A program made the translations under genes and the position numbers. The notes beneath the pieces are model-generated. The model saw only the letters and a list, made by a program, of their open reading frames with translations. It did not search any database and was not told where the DNA came from. This document shows, one piece after another, positions 26,408 to 34,988 of a stretch of 64,000 bases of DNA. This DNA is from [Clostridium] fimetarium. GTDB taxonomy: Bacteria > Bacillota > Clostridia > Lachnospirales > Lachnospiraceae. The stretch spans positions 124,001 through 188,000 of the forward strand of contig NZ_FOJI01000005.1 of the NCBI RefSeq assembly GCF_900111235.1, given 5' to 3'. Position 1 is the stretch's first letter, and every line of letters starts with the position of its first letter.

Positions 26408-28993
26408 GTGGAAGTAAACATACCAATCTTATCTGTGAAGTTAAAAATGCCACAGCCTAGGAAAAACTATATTATTAGACACAGTTTATTTGAACAATTA
26501 AATCATTTAAAAGATTGCAAAGTAGTAATTGTAAAAGCAGGTGCTGGGAGTGGTAAGACTACATTACTTTCTAGTTTTGTCATAGAGACAGGATTAGAAC
26601 ACGTGAGGTGGATTTCCCTTGATGAAAATGCGAATCAGACATTTGTTTTCTGGAACTATATGATTGAATCAGTTAAGGACTATTTAGAAGATTCGAAAAC
26701 GGATTTCCAAAACTTTTTTGATGGTAATATGCAGAAAGAGAATCTTTGGAAGATTCTTTCTCTCTTGGTTAATAAATTAAGTATGGAGAAGGAGATTGTA
26801 TTAGTGCTGGATGATTTCCATATGATTTCAGATGAGTTTCTTATTTCAACGATAAACTTCTTTGTTGAAAATATGCCAGAGAATATGCACCTTGTATTAC
26901 TTACAAGAGAAATGCCTGAAATTTATCTTGGAGAAGTGGCGATAGAAGATAAACTTATGGTAATCGATGAGGATGATGTTAGACTGTCAGAAAAAGAAAG
27001 TAGAGAATTTCTGGTTGATACTTTGAAATTAAAGAAAGAACAAGGAATCATCACTTCAATGATAGAAATTTCAGAAGGCTGGATAGGCGGACTTCAATTG
27101 CTTGCGATATCTTCAAGAGATAGAAATGTTCAAACGATGGCAAGTTTTAAAGTGTCGAATCGTGTCCTAAATGATTATATTACAAAAGAAATATTTGAGT
27201 TCCTATCAGAGGAAGAACAAGGATTTTTAACTGAAACCTCCATTTTAAGATATTTCAACCAAAAAATTTGTGGGAAATATAAGCCAGAGATTGATTTCAT
27301 TCCGATGATGGAAGCTATTTTACAGAAGAATTTGTTTGTAATTAATATTGATGAAGTGGCGGGACTTTATCGTTATCATGCCATTATGGCTGAATATTTA
27401 AATGGTATCTTTGAAAAACTTGATCAAGAAAAGAAAATAGAGCTACATAATTTAGCGGCTTCCATATATGAACAATTGGGAGACTTTGAGGAATGTCTTT
27501 ACCATCTCTTCCAAATTAAAGACTATGAGAAAATCATGAAACTGATACTGAAAATGCCACAGACTGTGCTCACATTTTCCTATTTAATGAAGGTCCCAAT
27601 GGAGGAAATATCAAAGAATACAGATTTTGCTTATCAGTATTTTTTCTATTATTACTCGAGTATGGATGAAGAGGCATGCGAAAGAATTTATGGCTTTATT
27701 ACAGCAAATATGAAGGAAGATGAAACATTTGAAGCATTTAATCGCTCGGATATGTTCTTTAGTGCGAGATGGGACTTTAGTAATTCTAATATCTTATCAC
27801 TAGAACAGATCAATAAACTTCCTCTGAATTCAATTACAACTGCGTTTTTATTAATTAAAGAGGCGTATTTTTTATATGCGGATTCAAAATTTCAACAAGC
27901 AATTGACTATTTAAATTGTGCAGGAGAGGTATATAAAAAAACTGGTAATATTTATATAGGATTTTTTGTGTTATCGGAAAAAGCACAGATTTTGGAAGAT
28001 ATGGGAGAATTGTCAAAATGTGTTGATTTGTATAAAGAAATGGAACCAATGGTTTCTCAAATAAAGTCACTGGCCTGTTCTTATTATATCGGTATTGCTG
28101 GACTTTTTATAAGACAGCTGTTTCTTGATAAAGCATTTGAAATGCTTGAAAATGCAAGAAAATGTATGAAGAGCGACGCTAACAGTATAGACAGAGCATA
28201 TCAATATACGTTAGCAGAATATTATTATTTAAGTGGCGACGATATTATGACAGAAAAACTTTTGTTAGATGTTATGGGGCAGGAGGCATTTCAAAATATT
28301 TATTATTCCGGAAAATTATTACGGTATCCGATTTACAGAGGGCAACATAGTGAACTTGCAAAACAATTTGCAACTATGTATGCTGCATCTGATGATTTCA
28401 TAGAAAATATGGACTGCGATCTATTGTATACGAGTATTCAATATGAACTTGGTAATAAGGAAAAAGCGATGGACCTCGTGGAAGTGTTAATCGCAAAGGC
28501 GAGAAAAATACAAAATAAATTAAAGATAGTAGAAGGAGATCTTTTAAAAGCACGTATGTTACTTGAGAACCAGGGAAATATAAGGGATATTCAGAATCTG
28601 TTTTTAGAAGCAGTTTCCTATGCAATAGATGATAGAATTGCCAATCCATTTTGGTTTGAAAGAAAAACAGCAAATAAAATAATGCTTGATTTAAAGACAG
28701 AATTGAAAAAGGAATTGACGGATGAGGAATTTGAATTTGTATCATGTGTCCTATCAGCAGATCCGAAACATGGAATGAAAGAGAACACAAGATACGAACA
28801 TGAAAAGAAGAGGGACGATTTAACGGAACGTGAAAAAGAAGTGCTTCATGAATTGTCATATGGAAGTACGAATATCCAGATTGCAGAAAAACTATGTGTC
28901 TCGCTAGCAACAGTTAAAACGCACATTAATAATATATATGGAAAACTTGGTGTCAACAACAGAGTTGCAGCAGTAAACAAAATTAGAACTTAA
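26408..28993 (+). CDS. MalT-type LuxR family transcriptional regulator (LAL)
   Basis: Large ATP-binding regulator, 861 residues. The N-terminal NTPase domain has Walker A KAGAGSGKTT near residue 50 and Walker B IVLVLDDFHMIS. A long helical, TPR-like sensor region fills the middle. The C-terminal LuxR HTH is LTEREKEVLHELSYG through SLATVKTHINNIYGKLGV. The GTG at 26408 follows GGAGGTGG by 6 bases. It lies directly after the ABC exporter genes in the same direction and is the obvious candidate to control them; the inducer is unknown. Confidence 0.9.
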   Translation: MEVNIPILSVKLKMPQPRKNYIIRHSLFEQLNHLKDCKVVIVKAGAGSGKTTLLSSFVIETGLEHVRWISLDENANQTFVFWNYMIESVKDYLEDSKTDFQNFFDGNMQKENLWKILSLLVNKLSMEKEIVLVLDDFHMISDEFLISTINFFVENMPENMHLVLLTREMPEIYLGEVAIEDKLMVIDEDDVRLSEKESREFLVDTLKLKKEQGIITSMIEISEGWIGGLQLLAISSRDRNVQTMASFKVSNRVLNDYITKEIFEFLSEEEQGFLTETSILRYFNQKICGKYKPEIDFIPMMEAILQKNLFVINIDEVAGLYRYHAIMAEYLNGIFEKLDQEKKIELHNLAASIYEQLGDFEECLYHLFQIKDYEKIMKLILKMPQTVLTFSYLMKVPMEEISKNTDFAYQYFFYYYSSMDEEACERIYGFITANMKEDETFEAFNRSDMFFSARWDFSNSNILSLEQINKLPLNSITTAFLLIKEAYFLYADSKFQQAIDYLNCAGEVYKKTGNIYIGFFVLSEKAQILEDMGELSKCVDLYKEMEPMVSQIKSLACSYYIGIAGLFIRQLFLDKAFEMLENARKCMKSDANSIDRAYQYTLAEYYYLSGDDIMTEKLLLDVMGQEAFQNIYYSGKLLRYPIYRGQHSELAKQFATMYAASDDFIENMDCDLLYTSIQYELGNKEKAMDLVEVLIAKARKIQNKLKIVEGDLLKARMLLENQGNIRDIQNLFLEAVSYAIDDRIANPFWFERKTANKIMLDLKTELKKELTDEEFEFVSCVLSADPKHGMKENTRYEHEKKRDDLTEREKEVLHELSYGSTNIQIAEKLCVSLATVKTHINNIYGKLGVNNRVAAVNKIRT

Positions 28994-29156
28994 CTATAAA
29001 AGTTTATAACAAGGATTTTAAAAAAATGAAAAAAGATAAATTTAAAAGTCTCACATAAAGACAACTTTTTTTTGAAATAGTTAAAATTTTGGATAAGTTT
29101 ATGTTATAATAATATTGATTTAGTAAATCAAATTAAAAATAATGGAGGTATGAATT

Positions 29157-29312
29157 ATGAAAAAATATCAATGTCCTTGTGGTTATGAGTATGATCCTGA
29201 ATTGGGAGATCCTGATAACGGAGTTGCTCCAGGAACAGCTTGGGAAGATGTTCCAGCAGATTGGGTTTGCCCAACTTGTGGTTTAGACAAAGATTCATTT
29301 GCAGAAATGTAA
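29157..29312 (+). CDS. Rubredoxin with a shortened first Cys knuckle
   Basis: Small electron carrier of 51 residues with one Fe(Cys)4 site. The second knuckle CPTCG is normal, and [15 protein letters not shown] matches the family. The first knuckle reads [10 protein letters not shown], that is CxCG instead of the usual CxxCG, one residue short. GGAGG precedes the ATG. It lies 65 bp before a rubrerythrin gene with no terminator between, so it probably feeds electrons to that protein. The variant knuckle may shift the redox potential (inference). Confidence 0.92.
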   Translation: MKKYQCPCGYEYDPELGDPDNGVAPGTAWEDVPADWVCPTCGLDKDSFAEM

Positions 29313-29377
29313 TTAGTAAAGTAAAAACATGTAACTTACGAATGTGAATTATGATTTTTCAGGAAGAGGTAAATCTA

Positions 29378-29917
29378 ATGAGCGAATTAAAAGGTTCAAG
29401 AACAGAAGCAAATTTAATGGCTGCATTTGCAGGTGAATCACAAGCTAGAAACAAATATACATTTTATGCCTCAAAAGCAAAAAAAGATGGATATGAGCAA
29501 ATTGGTGCATTATTTGCAGAAACAGCAGCAAACGAGAAAGAGCATGCAGAAATATGGTTTAAGTTACTTCATGATGGAATCGCAGATACAAAAGTTAATT
29601 TAGCTGACGCAGCTGCTGGTGAGCATTATGAGTGGACTGATATGTATCCTACTTTTGCAAAAGAAGCGAGAGCTGAAGGCTTTACTAGGATTGCATATCT
29701 GTTTGAAGAAGTTTCGAAAATCGAAAAAGAGCATGAAGCAAGATATAAAAAATTATTAGCAAATATTGAAGATGGGGTTGTATTTTCAAAAGATGGAGAT
29801 ACAATTTGGCAATGCAGCAATTGTGGACATATTTATGTCGGCAAAGATGCTCCTGAAAAATGTCCAGTTTGTGATCATGCAAAGTCTTATTTCCAAATAA
29901 AAGCTGATAATTATTAA
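29378..29917 (+). CDS. rbr: Rubrerythrin
   Basis: Peroxide reductase, 179 residues, of the classical type. The ferritin-like domain has [25 protein letters not shown] and [10 protein letters not shown], giving the diiron ligands. The C-terminal rubredoxin domain has [10 protein letters not shown] and [11 protein letters not shown]. The ATG at 29378 follows AGGAAGAGG; the in-frame ATG 27 bases upstream has no site. It pairs with the rubredoxin gene in front and ends at a strong terminator. This system complements the oxygen-defence run at 4.5-7.1 kb. Confidence 0.95.
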   Translation: MSELKGSRTEANLMAAFAGESQARNKYTFYASKAKKDGYEQIGALFAETAANEKEHAEIWFKLLHDGIADTKVNLADAAAGEHYEWTDMYPTFAKEARAEGFTRIAYLFEEVSKIEKEHEARYKKLLANIEDGVVFSKDGDTIWQCSNCGHIYVGKDAPEKCPVCDHAKSYFQIKADNY

Positions 29918-29955
29918 TTGAATAAGAGATGTTAAAAGTGAACGAAGTTCGCTTT

Positions 29956-30004
29956 AAGGTTAGTTGCTTTCTGAGTTTTTTGAAAGCAGCTAGCCTTTTT
30001 TTGT
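29956..30004 (+). terminator. Intrinsic terminator after rubrerythrin
   Basis: 16-bp stem with G-U pairs (29956-29971 with 29982-29997), followed by a long T run. Confidence 0.85.
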
Positions 30005-30089
30005 TGAATTAAAAGATATAGATAAATGTTATATTTTACCTACTAATTATTTATTAATTAAAATATTTTGATAGAAATTTAATTTATAC

Positions 30090-30120
30090 TTGACTTGGAG
30101 TTAACTTTAAGTGATATATT
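30090..30120 (+). promoter_or_regulatory. MerR-type promoter/operator of the lar operon
   Basis: TTGACT (30090-30095), a 19-bp spacer and TATATT (30115-30120). The spacer region holds a near-perfect dyad, ACTTGGAGTT/AACTTTAAGT (30093-30112). A long spacer with a central dyad is the hallmark of MerR-family control, and the operon encodes a MerR protein at 32176. Confidence 0.75.
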
Positions 30121-30178
30121 TGAATAAGAAGCGCTTAATGCAGTATCTTATAGTATTGTTAATTGATTAGGAGGAAAT

Positions 30179-31012
30179 ATGTTATTACAAGAAAAATACG
30201 AAATTTTAAAAGAAAATATGAAAAAAAGAGGCAGTGCAGCAATTGCTTTTTCAGGAGGGGTAGACAGTACCTTCTTGGTAAAAGTAGCACATGAGGTATT
30301 GAAAGATAAAATGATAGCAGTTACAGCTACTTCATCAACGTACCCAGAAAGAGAACTCAAAGAGGCAATCAAGTATGCGAAGGATATGGGCGTGAAACAT
30401 TTGATAATATCTTCTGAAGAGTTGGATATTGAAGGCTTTGCAAGTAATCCTACAAACAGATGCTATTATTGTAAAAAAGAACTTTTTACAAAGATAAATG
30501 AGATAGCAAAAGAAAATGGCGTTGAATATGTATTTGATGGTTCCAATATAGATGATGACGGTGATTATAGACCTGGAATGCAAGCTGCACGTGAACTAGA
30601 AGTAATAAGTCCACTCAAAGAAGCGAAGCTCACAAAGGATGATATAAGAGAACTTTCAAAAGAATTAGGGCTGCCAACTTGGAACAAGCCGGCATTTGCG
30701 TGCCTATCTTCAAGGTTTCCCTATGGAAATGAAATAACTGCACCGAAACTTAAAATGGTAGATGAAGCGGAACAATTTTTACTTGATATGGGAATTAGAC
30801 AGGTAAGAGTGAGACATCATGGAGAAATCGCTAGAATAGAAGTTGCACCAGAGGAAAGAACACGATTTTTTGATATCGATGTTATGAATAGAATAGGTGA
30901 ACGGTTTAAGCAAATTGGATTTACCTATGTTACGCTAGATATGCTTGGATATAGAACTGGAAGTATGAATGAAGTGCTCACAGAACAAGAAAAGGAAATA
31001 GGACTACAATAG
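30179..31012 (+). CDS. larE: ATP-dependent sacrificial sulfur transferase LarE
   Basis: Supplies the two sulfurs of the nickel-pincer nucleotide (NPN) cofactor by converting one of its own Cys residues to dehydroalanine. The PP-loop SGGVDS is at residues 25-30. CYYCKKELF (95-103) and the sacrificial Cys175 in FACLSSRF match the family; the Lactiplantibacillus enzyme uses Cys176. Length of 277 residues is normal. It is the first gene of an operon with larB and larC and lies behind a MerR-type promoter. No larA-type racemase gene is found in the window. Confidence 0.93.
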   Translation: MLLQEKYEILKENMKKRGSAAIAFSGGVDSTFLVKVAHEVLKDKMIAVTATSSTYPERELKEAIKYAKDMGVKHLIISSEELDIEGFASNPTNRCYYCKKELFTKINEIAKENGVEYVFDGSNIDDDGDYRPGMQAARELEVISPLKEAKLTKDDIRELSKELGLPTWNKPAFACLSSRFPYGNEITAPKLKMVDEAEQFLLDMGIRQVRVRHHGEIARIEVAPEERTRFFDIDVMNRIGERFKQIGFTYVTLDMLGYRTGSMNEVLTEQEKEIGLQ

Positions 31013-31026
31013 GAGGAATTACAGAC

Positions 31027-32145
31027 ATGGAACAGAAAAAATTAGGATTTGGATTTATGCGTTTACCTTTAAAGAATCATGATGATCCAACAAGTATTGA
31101 TAAAGATATGTTAAATATAATGGTGGATACTTTTTTAGAAAGAGGATTTACCTATTTTGATACGGCTTACATGTACCATGAGTTTAAGAGTGAAATCTTT
31201 TTAAGGGAAGCGTTGGTTAAACGCCATGACAGGAATAGCTTTACGTTGGCTTCAAAGTTGCCAACCATGTTTTTGAAAACAAAAGAAGACCAAGTAAGAA
31301 TTTTTGACGAACAGCTAGAGAAATGTGGAGTAGAGTATTTTGACTTTTATCTGCTTCATAACCTTGGAGTTACTAACTATGAAACTGCGAAAAAGTTGGA
31401 TAGCTTTGCATTTATTCAAAAGAAAAAAGAAGAGGGTAAGATTAAAAAAATCGGATTTTCTTATCATGATTCGGCAGATTTGTTAGATGTGATTTTGACA
31501 GAACATCCAGAAGTGGAGTTTGTACAACTTCAGATTAATTATATAGATTGGGATAATCAGAGTATTCAGTCCCGTAAATGCTATGAAGTTGCAACAAAAC
31601 ATGGAAAACCTGTCATTGTTATGGAACCAGTCAAAGGTGGTACGCTTGCTAATGTTCCCCCAAAAGCTGAGGAATTATTAAAAGCGTATCATCCTGACAT
31701 GTCAATACCTTCGTGGGCAATTCGATTTGCAGCAAGTCATGATAATGTTATGATGGTATTAAGTGGGATGTCAGATTTGGAACAGTTATTAGACAACACA
31801 GCATATATGCAAAAATTCATACCATTTGTAAAAGATGAATTTGATATTATCGAAAAAATTGTAAATATTATGAATGAATCAATCATAATTCCATGTACAG
31901 CTTGTCAGTATTGTGTTGACGGATGCCCCAAAAACATACCAATCCCTAAATATTTTGCATTGTATAATGCGGAGAAACAAGCTATCAATAAATTATTTTC
32001 AGCACAAGGCGCATACTATGCGAACGATATTAAGACATATGGAAAAGCATCTGATTGTATCGAATGCAAAAAGTGTGAAAAAAGCTGTCCACAGCATATT
32101 GAAATTATTAAATTCTTAAAGGAAGTGGCAAAGACATTTGAGTAG
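31027..32145 (+). CDS. Aldo/keto reductase with C-terminal 4Fe-4S ferredoxin domain
   Basis: A TIM-barrel aldo/keto reductase (residues 1-270), with [16 protein letters not shown] and MEPVKGG, fused to a C-terminal domain. That domain has Cys clusters [14 protein letters not shown] and [14 protein letters not shown] for two 4Fe-4S centres. Such proteins are common in clostridia but have no fixed substrate. It lies 14 bp after larE and before merR and larB within the NPN operon, suggesting it reduces a hydroxyacid or oxoacid linked to the NPN-dependent enzyme (inference). A relative with the same plan lies at 62.2 kb. Confidence 0.92.
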   Translation: MEQKKLGFGFMRLPLKNHDDPTSIDKDMLNIMVDTFLERGFTYFDTAYMYHEFKSEIFLREALVKRHDRNSFTLASKLPTMFLKTKEDQVRIFDEQLEKCGVEYFDFYLLHNLGVTNYETAKKLDSFAFIQKKKEEGKIKKIGFSYHDSADLLDVILTEHPEVEFVQLQINYIDWDNQSIQSRKCYEVATKHGKPVIVMEPVKGGTLANVPPKAEELLKAYHPDMSIPSWAIRFAASHDNVMMVLSGMSDLEQLLDNTAYMQKFIPFVKDEFDIIEKIVNIMNESIIIPCTACQYCVDGCPKNIPIPKYFALYNAEKQAINKLFSAQGAYYANDIKTYGKASDCIECKKCEKSCPQHIEIIKFLKEVAKTFE

Positions 32146-32175
32146 TAACGAATTGATGAATGGAGGAAAGCAAAG

Positions 32176-32553
32176 ATGACGATTACCGAAGTAAGTGTAA
32201 GATTTGACCTTTCTCAAGATACTTTACGTTATTATGAGCGTGTCGGACTAATCCCACGCGTAAACCGTAATAAAAGTGGTGTTAGGGACTATACAGAAGA
32301 ATCGTGTAAATGGATTGAATTAGCAAAATGCATGCGTTTAGCTGGAATACCAATAGAAAATCTCGTTGAATATTGTGTACTTACGCAGCAAGGAGATTCC
32401 ACTATTGTAGCTAGAAAAAATCTATTAGTAGAAGAGCGTAAGAAGCTTGTGATAAAAATGGATGATATGAAAAAAACGCTAGAAAGACTAAATTTTAAAA
32501 TAGATAGATATGAAAAAGCAGAAGTGACAGGCGTTTTATCCTGGGATATGTGA
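32176..32553 (+). CDS. MerR family regulator of the lar operon
   Basis: A 125-residue MerR protein. The winged HTH is in the first 70 residues (LSQDTLRYYERVGLIPRVNRN), then a coiled-coil dimerisation helix (~80-118). There is no obvious Cys metal site. It sits inside the operon, and the promoter at 30090-30120 has the 19-bp spacer and dyad expected for its family, so autoregulation is likely. A similar MerR protein at 58.1 kb is also next to an aldo/keto reductase. Confidence 0.9.
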   Translation: MTITEVSVRFDLSQDTLRYYERVGLIPRVNRNKSGVRDYTEESCKWIELAKCMRLAGIPIENLVEYCVLTQQGDSTIVARKNLLVEERKKLVIKMDDMKKTLERLNFKIDRYEKAEVTGVLSWDM

Positions 32554-32572
32554 TGCTAAGGCGGAGGTAATA

Positions 32573-33331
32573 ATGGAAACATATGACATATTAGCAAAAG
32601 TAAAAAGTGGAGATATTTCTGTTGAAGAAGCGGAACAATATTTTCGTAAAAAACCGTTTTTAGATATGGGATATGCAAAATTGGACACACACAGAAAAGT
32701 GAGATCTGGATTTGCAGAAGTGATTTTTTGTAGTGGGAAATCAGATGTTCATTTACTAAATATTTTTGGAAAATTATATGAAGAAGATGGCGAGGTGTTT
32801 GGAACTAGAGCTTCAGCTGCCCAATATGAATTTATAAAAAAAGACTACCCTAACGTTCAATATGACGAAATCTCACGAATTATTAAAATCGAAAAACCGG
32901 ATAAAAAAAAGGTTGGAAAAATTGCAATATGTTCAGCTGGAACAGCAGATATACCTGTTGCAGAGGAAGCAGCACAGACAGCAGAGTATTTTGGTTCTCA
33001 TGTGGACAGGCTTTATGATGTTGGAGTTTGTGGTCTTCATAGAATATTGTCACAGCTTGATATTCTTCAAAGTGCGAATTGTATCGTGGCAGTGGCAGGA
33101 ATGGAAGGAGCACTTCCAAGCGTGATTGGAGGGTTGGTAGATAAACCAGTTATAGCGGTACCGACCTCAATTGGTTATGGCGCAAGTTTAAATGGACTAT
33201 CAGCACTTCTGACTATGATTAATTCCTGTGCGAATGGAATTGCAGTTGTAAATATTGATAATGGATATGGTGCAGGATATATGGCAACGCAGATAAATAG
33301 GTTAGGCGTTAAGAATGAGGTGAAAGTATGA
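32573..33331 (+). CDS. larB: LarB, pyridinium-3,5-biscarboxylate mononucleotide synthase
   Basis: First enzyme of NPN synthesis: carboxylates nicotinic acid adenine dinucleotide and hydrolyses it. The C-terminal half (residues ~120-250) is PurE-like, with SAGTADIPVAEEAAQTAEYFG, VAGMEGALPSVIGG and the GYGAG motif near the end. The N-terminal half starts with the LarB-specific segment ending in GYAKLDTHRK. The stop overlaps the larC start (ATGA), so larB and larC are translationally coupled. Confidence 0.92.
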   Translation: METYDILAKVKSGDISVEEAEQYFRKKPFLDMGYAKLDTHRKVRSGFAEVIFCSGKSDVHLLNIFGKLYEEDGEVFGTRASAAQYEFIKKDYPNVQYDEISRIIKIEKPDKKKVGKIAICSAGTADIPVAEEAAQTAEYFGSHVDRLYDVGVCGLHRILSQLDILQSANCIVAVAGMEGALPSVIGGLVDKPVIAVPTSIGYGASLNGLSALLTMINSCANGIAVVNIDNGYGAGYMATQINRLGVKNEVKV

Positions 33332-34728
33332 GCAATACCTTATATTTAGAGTGCTATTCTGGAATCAGTGGGGACATGGCAGTGGCGGCACTGATTGATT
33401 TGGGAGCAGATCAGATTGTTTTAGAGAATGCACTTGCAAGTTTACCAATTGATGGGTTTGAAATAAAAATTAGCAGAGTGAAAAAAGCGGGACTAGATGT
33501 TTGTGACTTTGATGTTATGTTAGATGAAAAGAATGAAAATCATGATCATGATATGGATTATTTGCATGGACAAGAACATCACCATGACTTAGAACATAGT
33601 CACGAAGATCACTACCATGACTCAGAACATAATCACGAAGAACATTATCACGAAGATCACCACCATGACTCAGAATATAATCACGAAGATCACCACCATC
33701 ACAATGGAACCGATACCGATACGGAGCACTCATATAATCATGAACATCATCATGCTCATGATCAGAGAGACCTGCCACAAATCCTTGATATTATAAATAG
33801 AGCAGATATTACGGACAGAGCAAAATTACTGGCAAAACGTATTTTCACGATTATTGCACAGGCTGAAGCAAAGGCCCATGGAGTAGAGTTGGAGCATGTA
33901 CATTTTCACGAAGTTGGAGCTGTAGATTCAATTGTGGATATTGTAGCAGTTGCAGTTTGCGTGGATAACCTTGGAATTACGGAAGTTATTGTACCTGAAT
34001 TATATGAAGGGCGTGGATTTGTTAGGTGTCAGCATGGTACGATACCAATTCCAGTACCGGCAGTTGCTAATATTGCAGTAGCGCACGATTTACATTTACA
34101 CATTACAAGTACTGAAGGGGAATTAGTAACCCCAACAGGCGCTGCAATTGTCGCAGCAATTAAGACCTCAGACAAACTTCCAGAGAAGTTTTCCGTTGAA
34201 AAAATCGGGATTGGTGCAGGCAAAAGGACTTATGACAGACCAAGTATGCTTCGCGCAATGCTTATTAAGGATATGATTACTGTATCGTCGCAGAAAGATT
34301 TTATATACAAATTAGAGACGAATATAGATGATTGTAGTGGAGAAATACTGGGCTTCGTAATGGAAAGACTGTTTGAAGCAGGAGCTAGGGATGTACATTA
34401 TATACCTGTATATATGAAGAAAAACCGCCCTGCCTATCAGTTGAATATAATTTGTAAGGAAGAAGATATAGAAAAATTGGAACAGATTATTTTCGAGGAG
34501 ACAACAACGATTGGAATCAGACGTGTTCAGATGGAACGAAGTGTATTAAAACGAGAGATAAAAAAAGTACAAACTTCCCTTGGAGAAGCACAGGTGAAAA
34601 TCTGCAAAATCGAATCTGGAAATAGAGTTTACCCAGAATACAGAAGTGTTACTGAACTTTGCAAAAAACATCAAATGTCATTTCAAGATGTGTTTTTTCA
34701 GATAAAAAAAGAGTGCGAAGAAGTATAG
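33328..34728 (+). CDS. larC: LarC, nickel insertion protein (single-frame form)
   Basis: CTP-dependent cyclometallase that inserts nickel into the NPN precursor. The N-terminus YLECYSGISGDMAVAALIDLG and the segment HFHEVGAVDSIVDIV are typical. A very His/Asp/Glu-rich insert at residues ~71-145 should bind nickel. In Lactiplantibacillus the protein is made from larC1 and larC2 by frameshifting; here it is one 466-residue frame. It is the last gene of the operon. A hairpin lies downstream before the permease gene. Confidence 0.94.
   Translation: MSNTLYLECYSGISGDMAVAALIDLGADQIVLENALASLPIDGFEIKISRVKKAGLDVCDFDVMLDEKNENHDHDMDYLHGQEHHHDLEHSHEDHYHDSEHNHEEHYHEDHHHDSEYNHEDHHHHNGTDTDTEHSYNHEHHHAHDQRDLPQILDIINRADITDRAKLLAKRIFTIIAQAEAKAHGVELEHVHFHEVGAVDSIVDIVAVAVCVDNLGITEVIVPELYEGRGFVRCQHGTIPIPVPAVANIAVAHDLHLHITSTEGELVTPTGAAIVAAIKTSDKLPEKFSVEKIGIGAGKRTYDRPSMLRAMLIKDMITVSSQKDFIYKLETNIDDCSGEILGFVMERLFEAGARDVHYIPVYMKKNRPAYQLNIICKEEDIEKLEQIIFEETTTIGIRRVQMERSVLKREIKKVQTSLGEAQVKICKIESGNRVYPEYRSVTELCKKHQMSFQDVFFQIKKECEEV
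33538..33760 (+). repeat. His-rich coding repeat inside larC
   Basis: Irregular repeats of GAxCATxACCATGAC-type units encode alternating His, Asp and Glu residues; the likely nickel-storage insert. Confidence 0.8.
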
Positions 34729-34748
34729 ACATGCATGATTGATGAATA

Positions 34749-34832
34749 AAAAACCGCTTTAATGGTCATCACAAATATATTCCAGATTAACATTAAAACC
34801 GCGTGATTCTTACATTAGAACCAAGCGGTTTT
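34749..34832 (+). terminator. Long hairpin after larC
   Basis: AAAACCGCTT (about 34750-34759) pairs with AAGCGGTTTT (34823-34832) around a loop of about 60 nt that holds further short pairings. It may be the operon terminator; the large loop could instead hide a structured RNA. Confidence 0.45.
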
Positions 34833-34909
34833 AATTTGCGAAATTATCATTATAAAATATTAATAAATAAAATAAATATAAATATAATAAAATTATTATA
34901 AAGAATAGG

Positions 34910-34951
34910 TTGACATTCCTTGTCTAACGAACTAACATGGTAGTATGTTAG
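34910..34951 (+). promoter_or_regulatory. Strong promoter with overlapping operator before the permease
   Basis: TTGACA (34910-34915), a 17-bp spacer and TAACAT (34933-34938). The dyad CTAACAT (34932-34938)/ATGTTAG (34945-34951) covers the -10 box. The downstream GntR protein is a candidate repressor. Confidence 0.65.
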
Positions 34952-34988
34952 ATGAAAGAAAAAATAGTATTTTTAGGAGGAATCGATT

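Noticed and set aside
28398-28910. Minus-strand frame opposite the LuxR regulator
   Set aside because: Shadow of a recognised gene with Leu/Phe/His-biased translation and no start signals.
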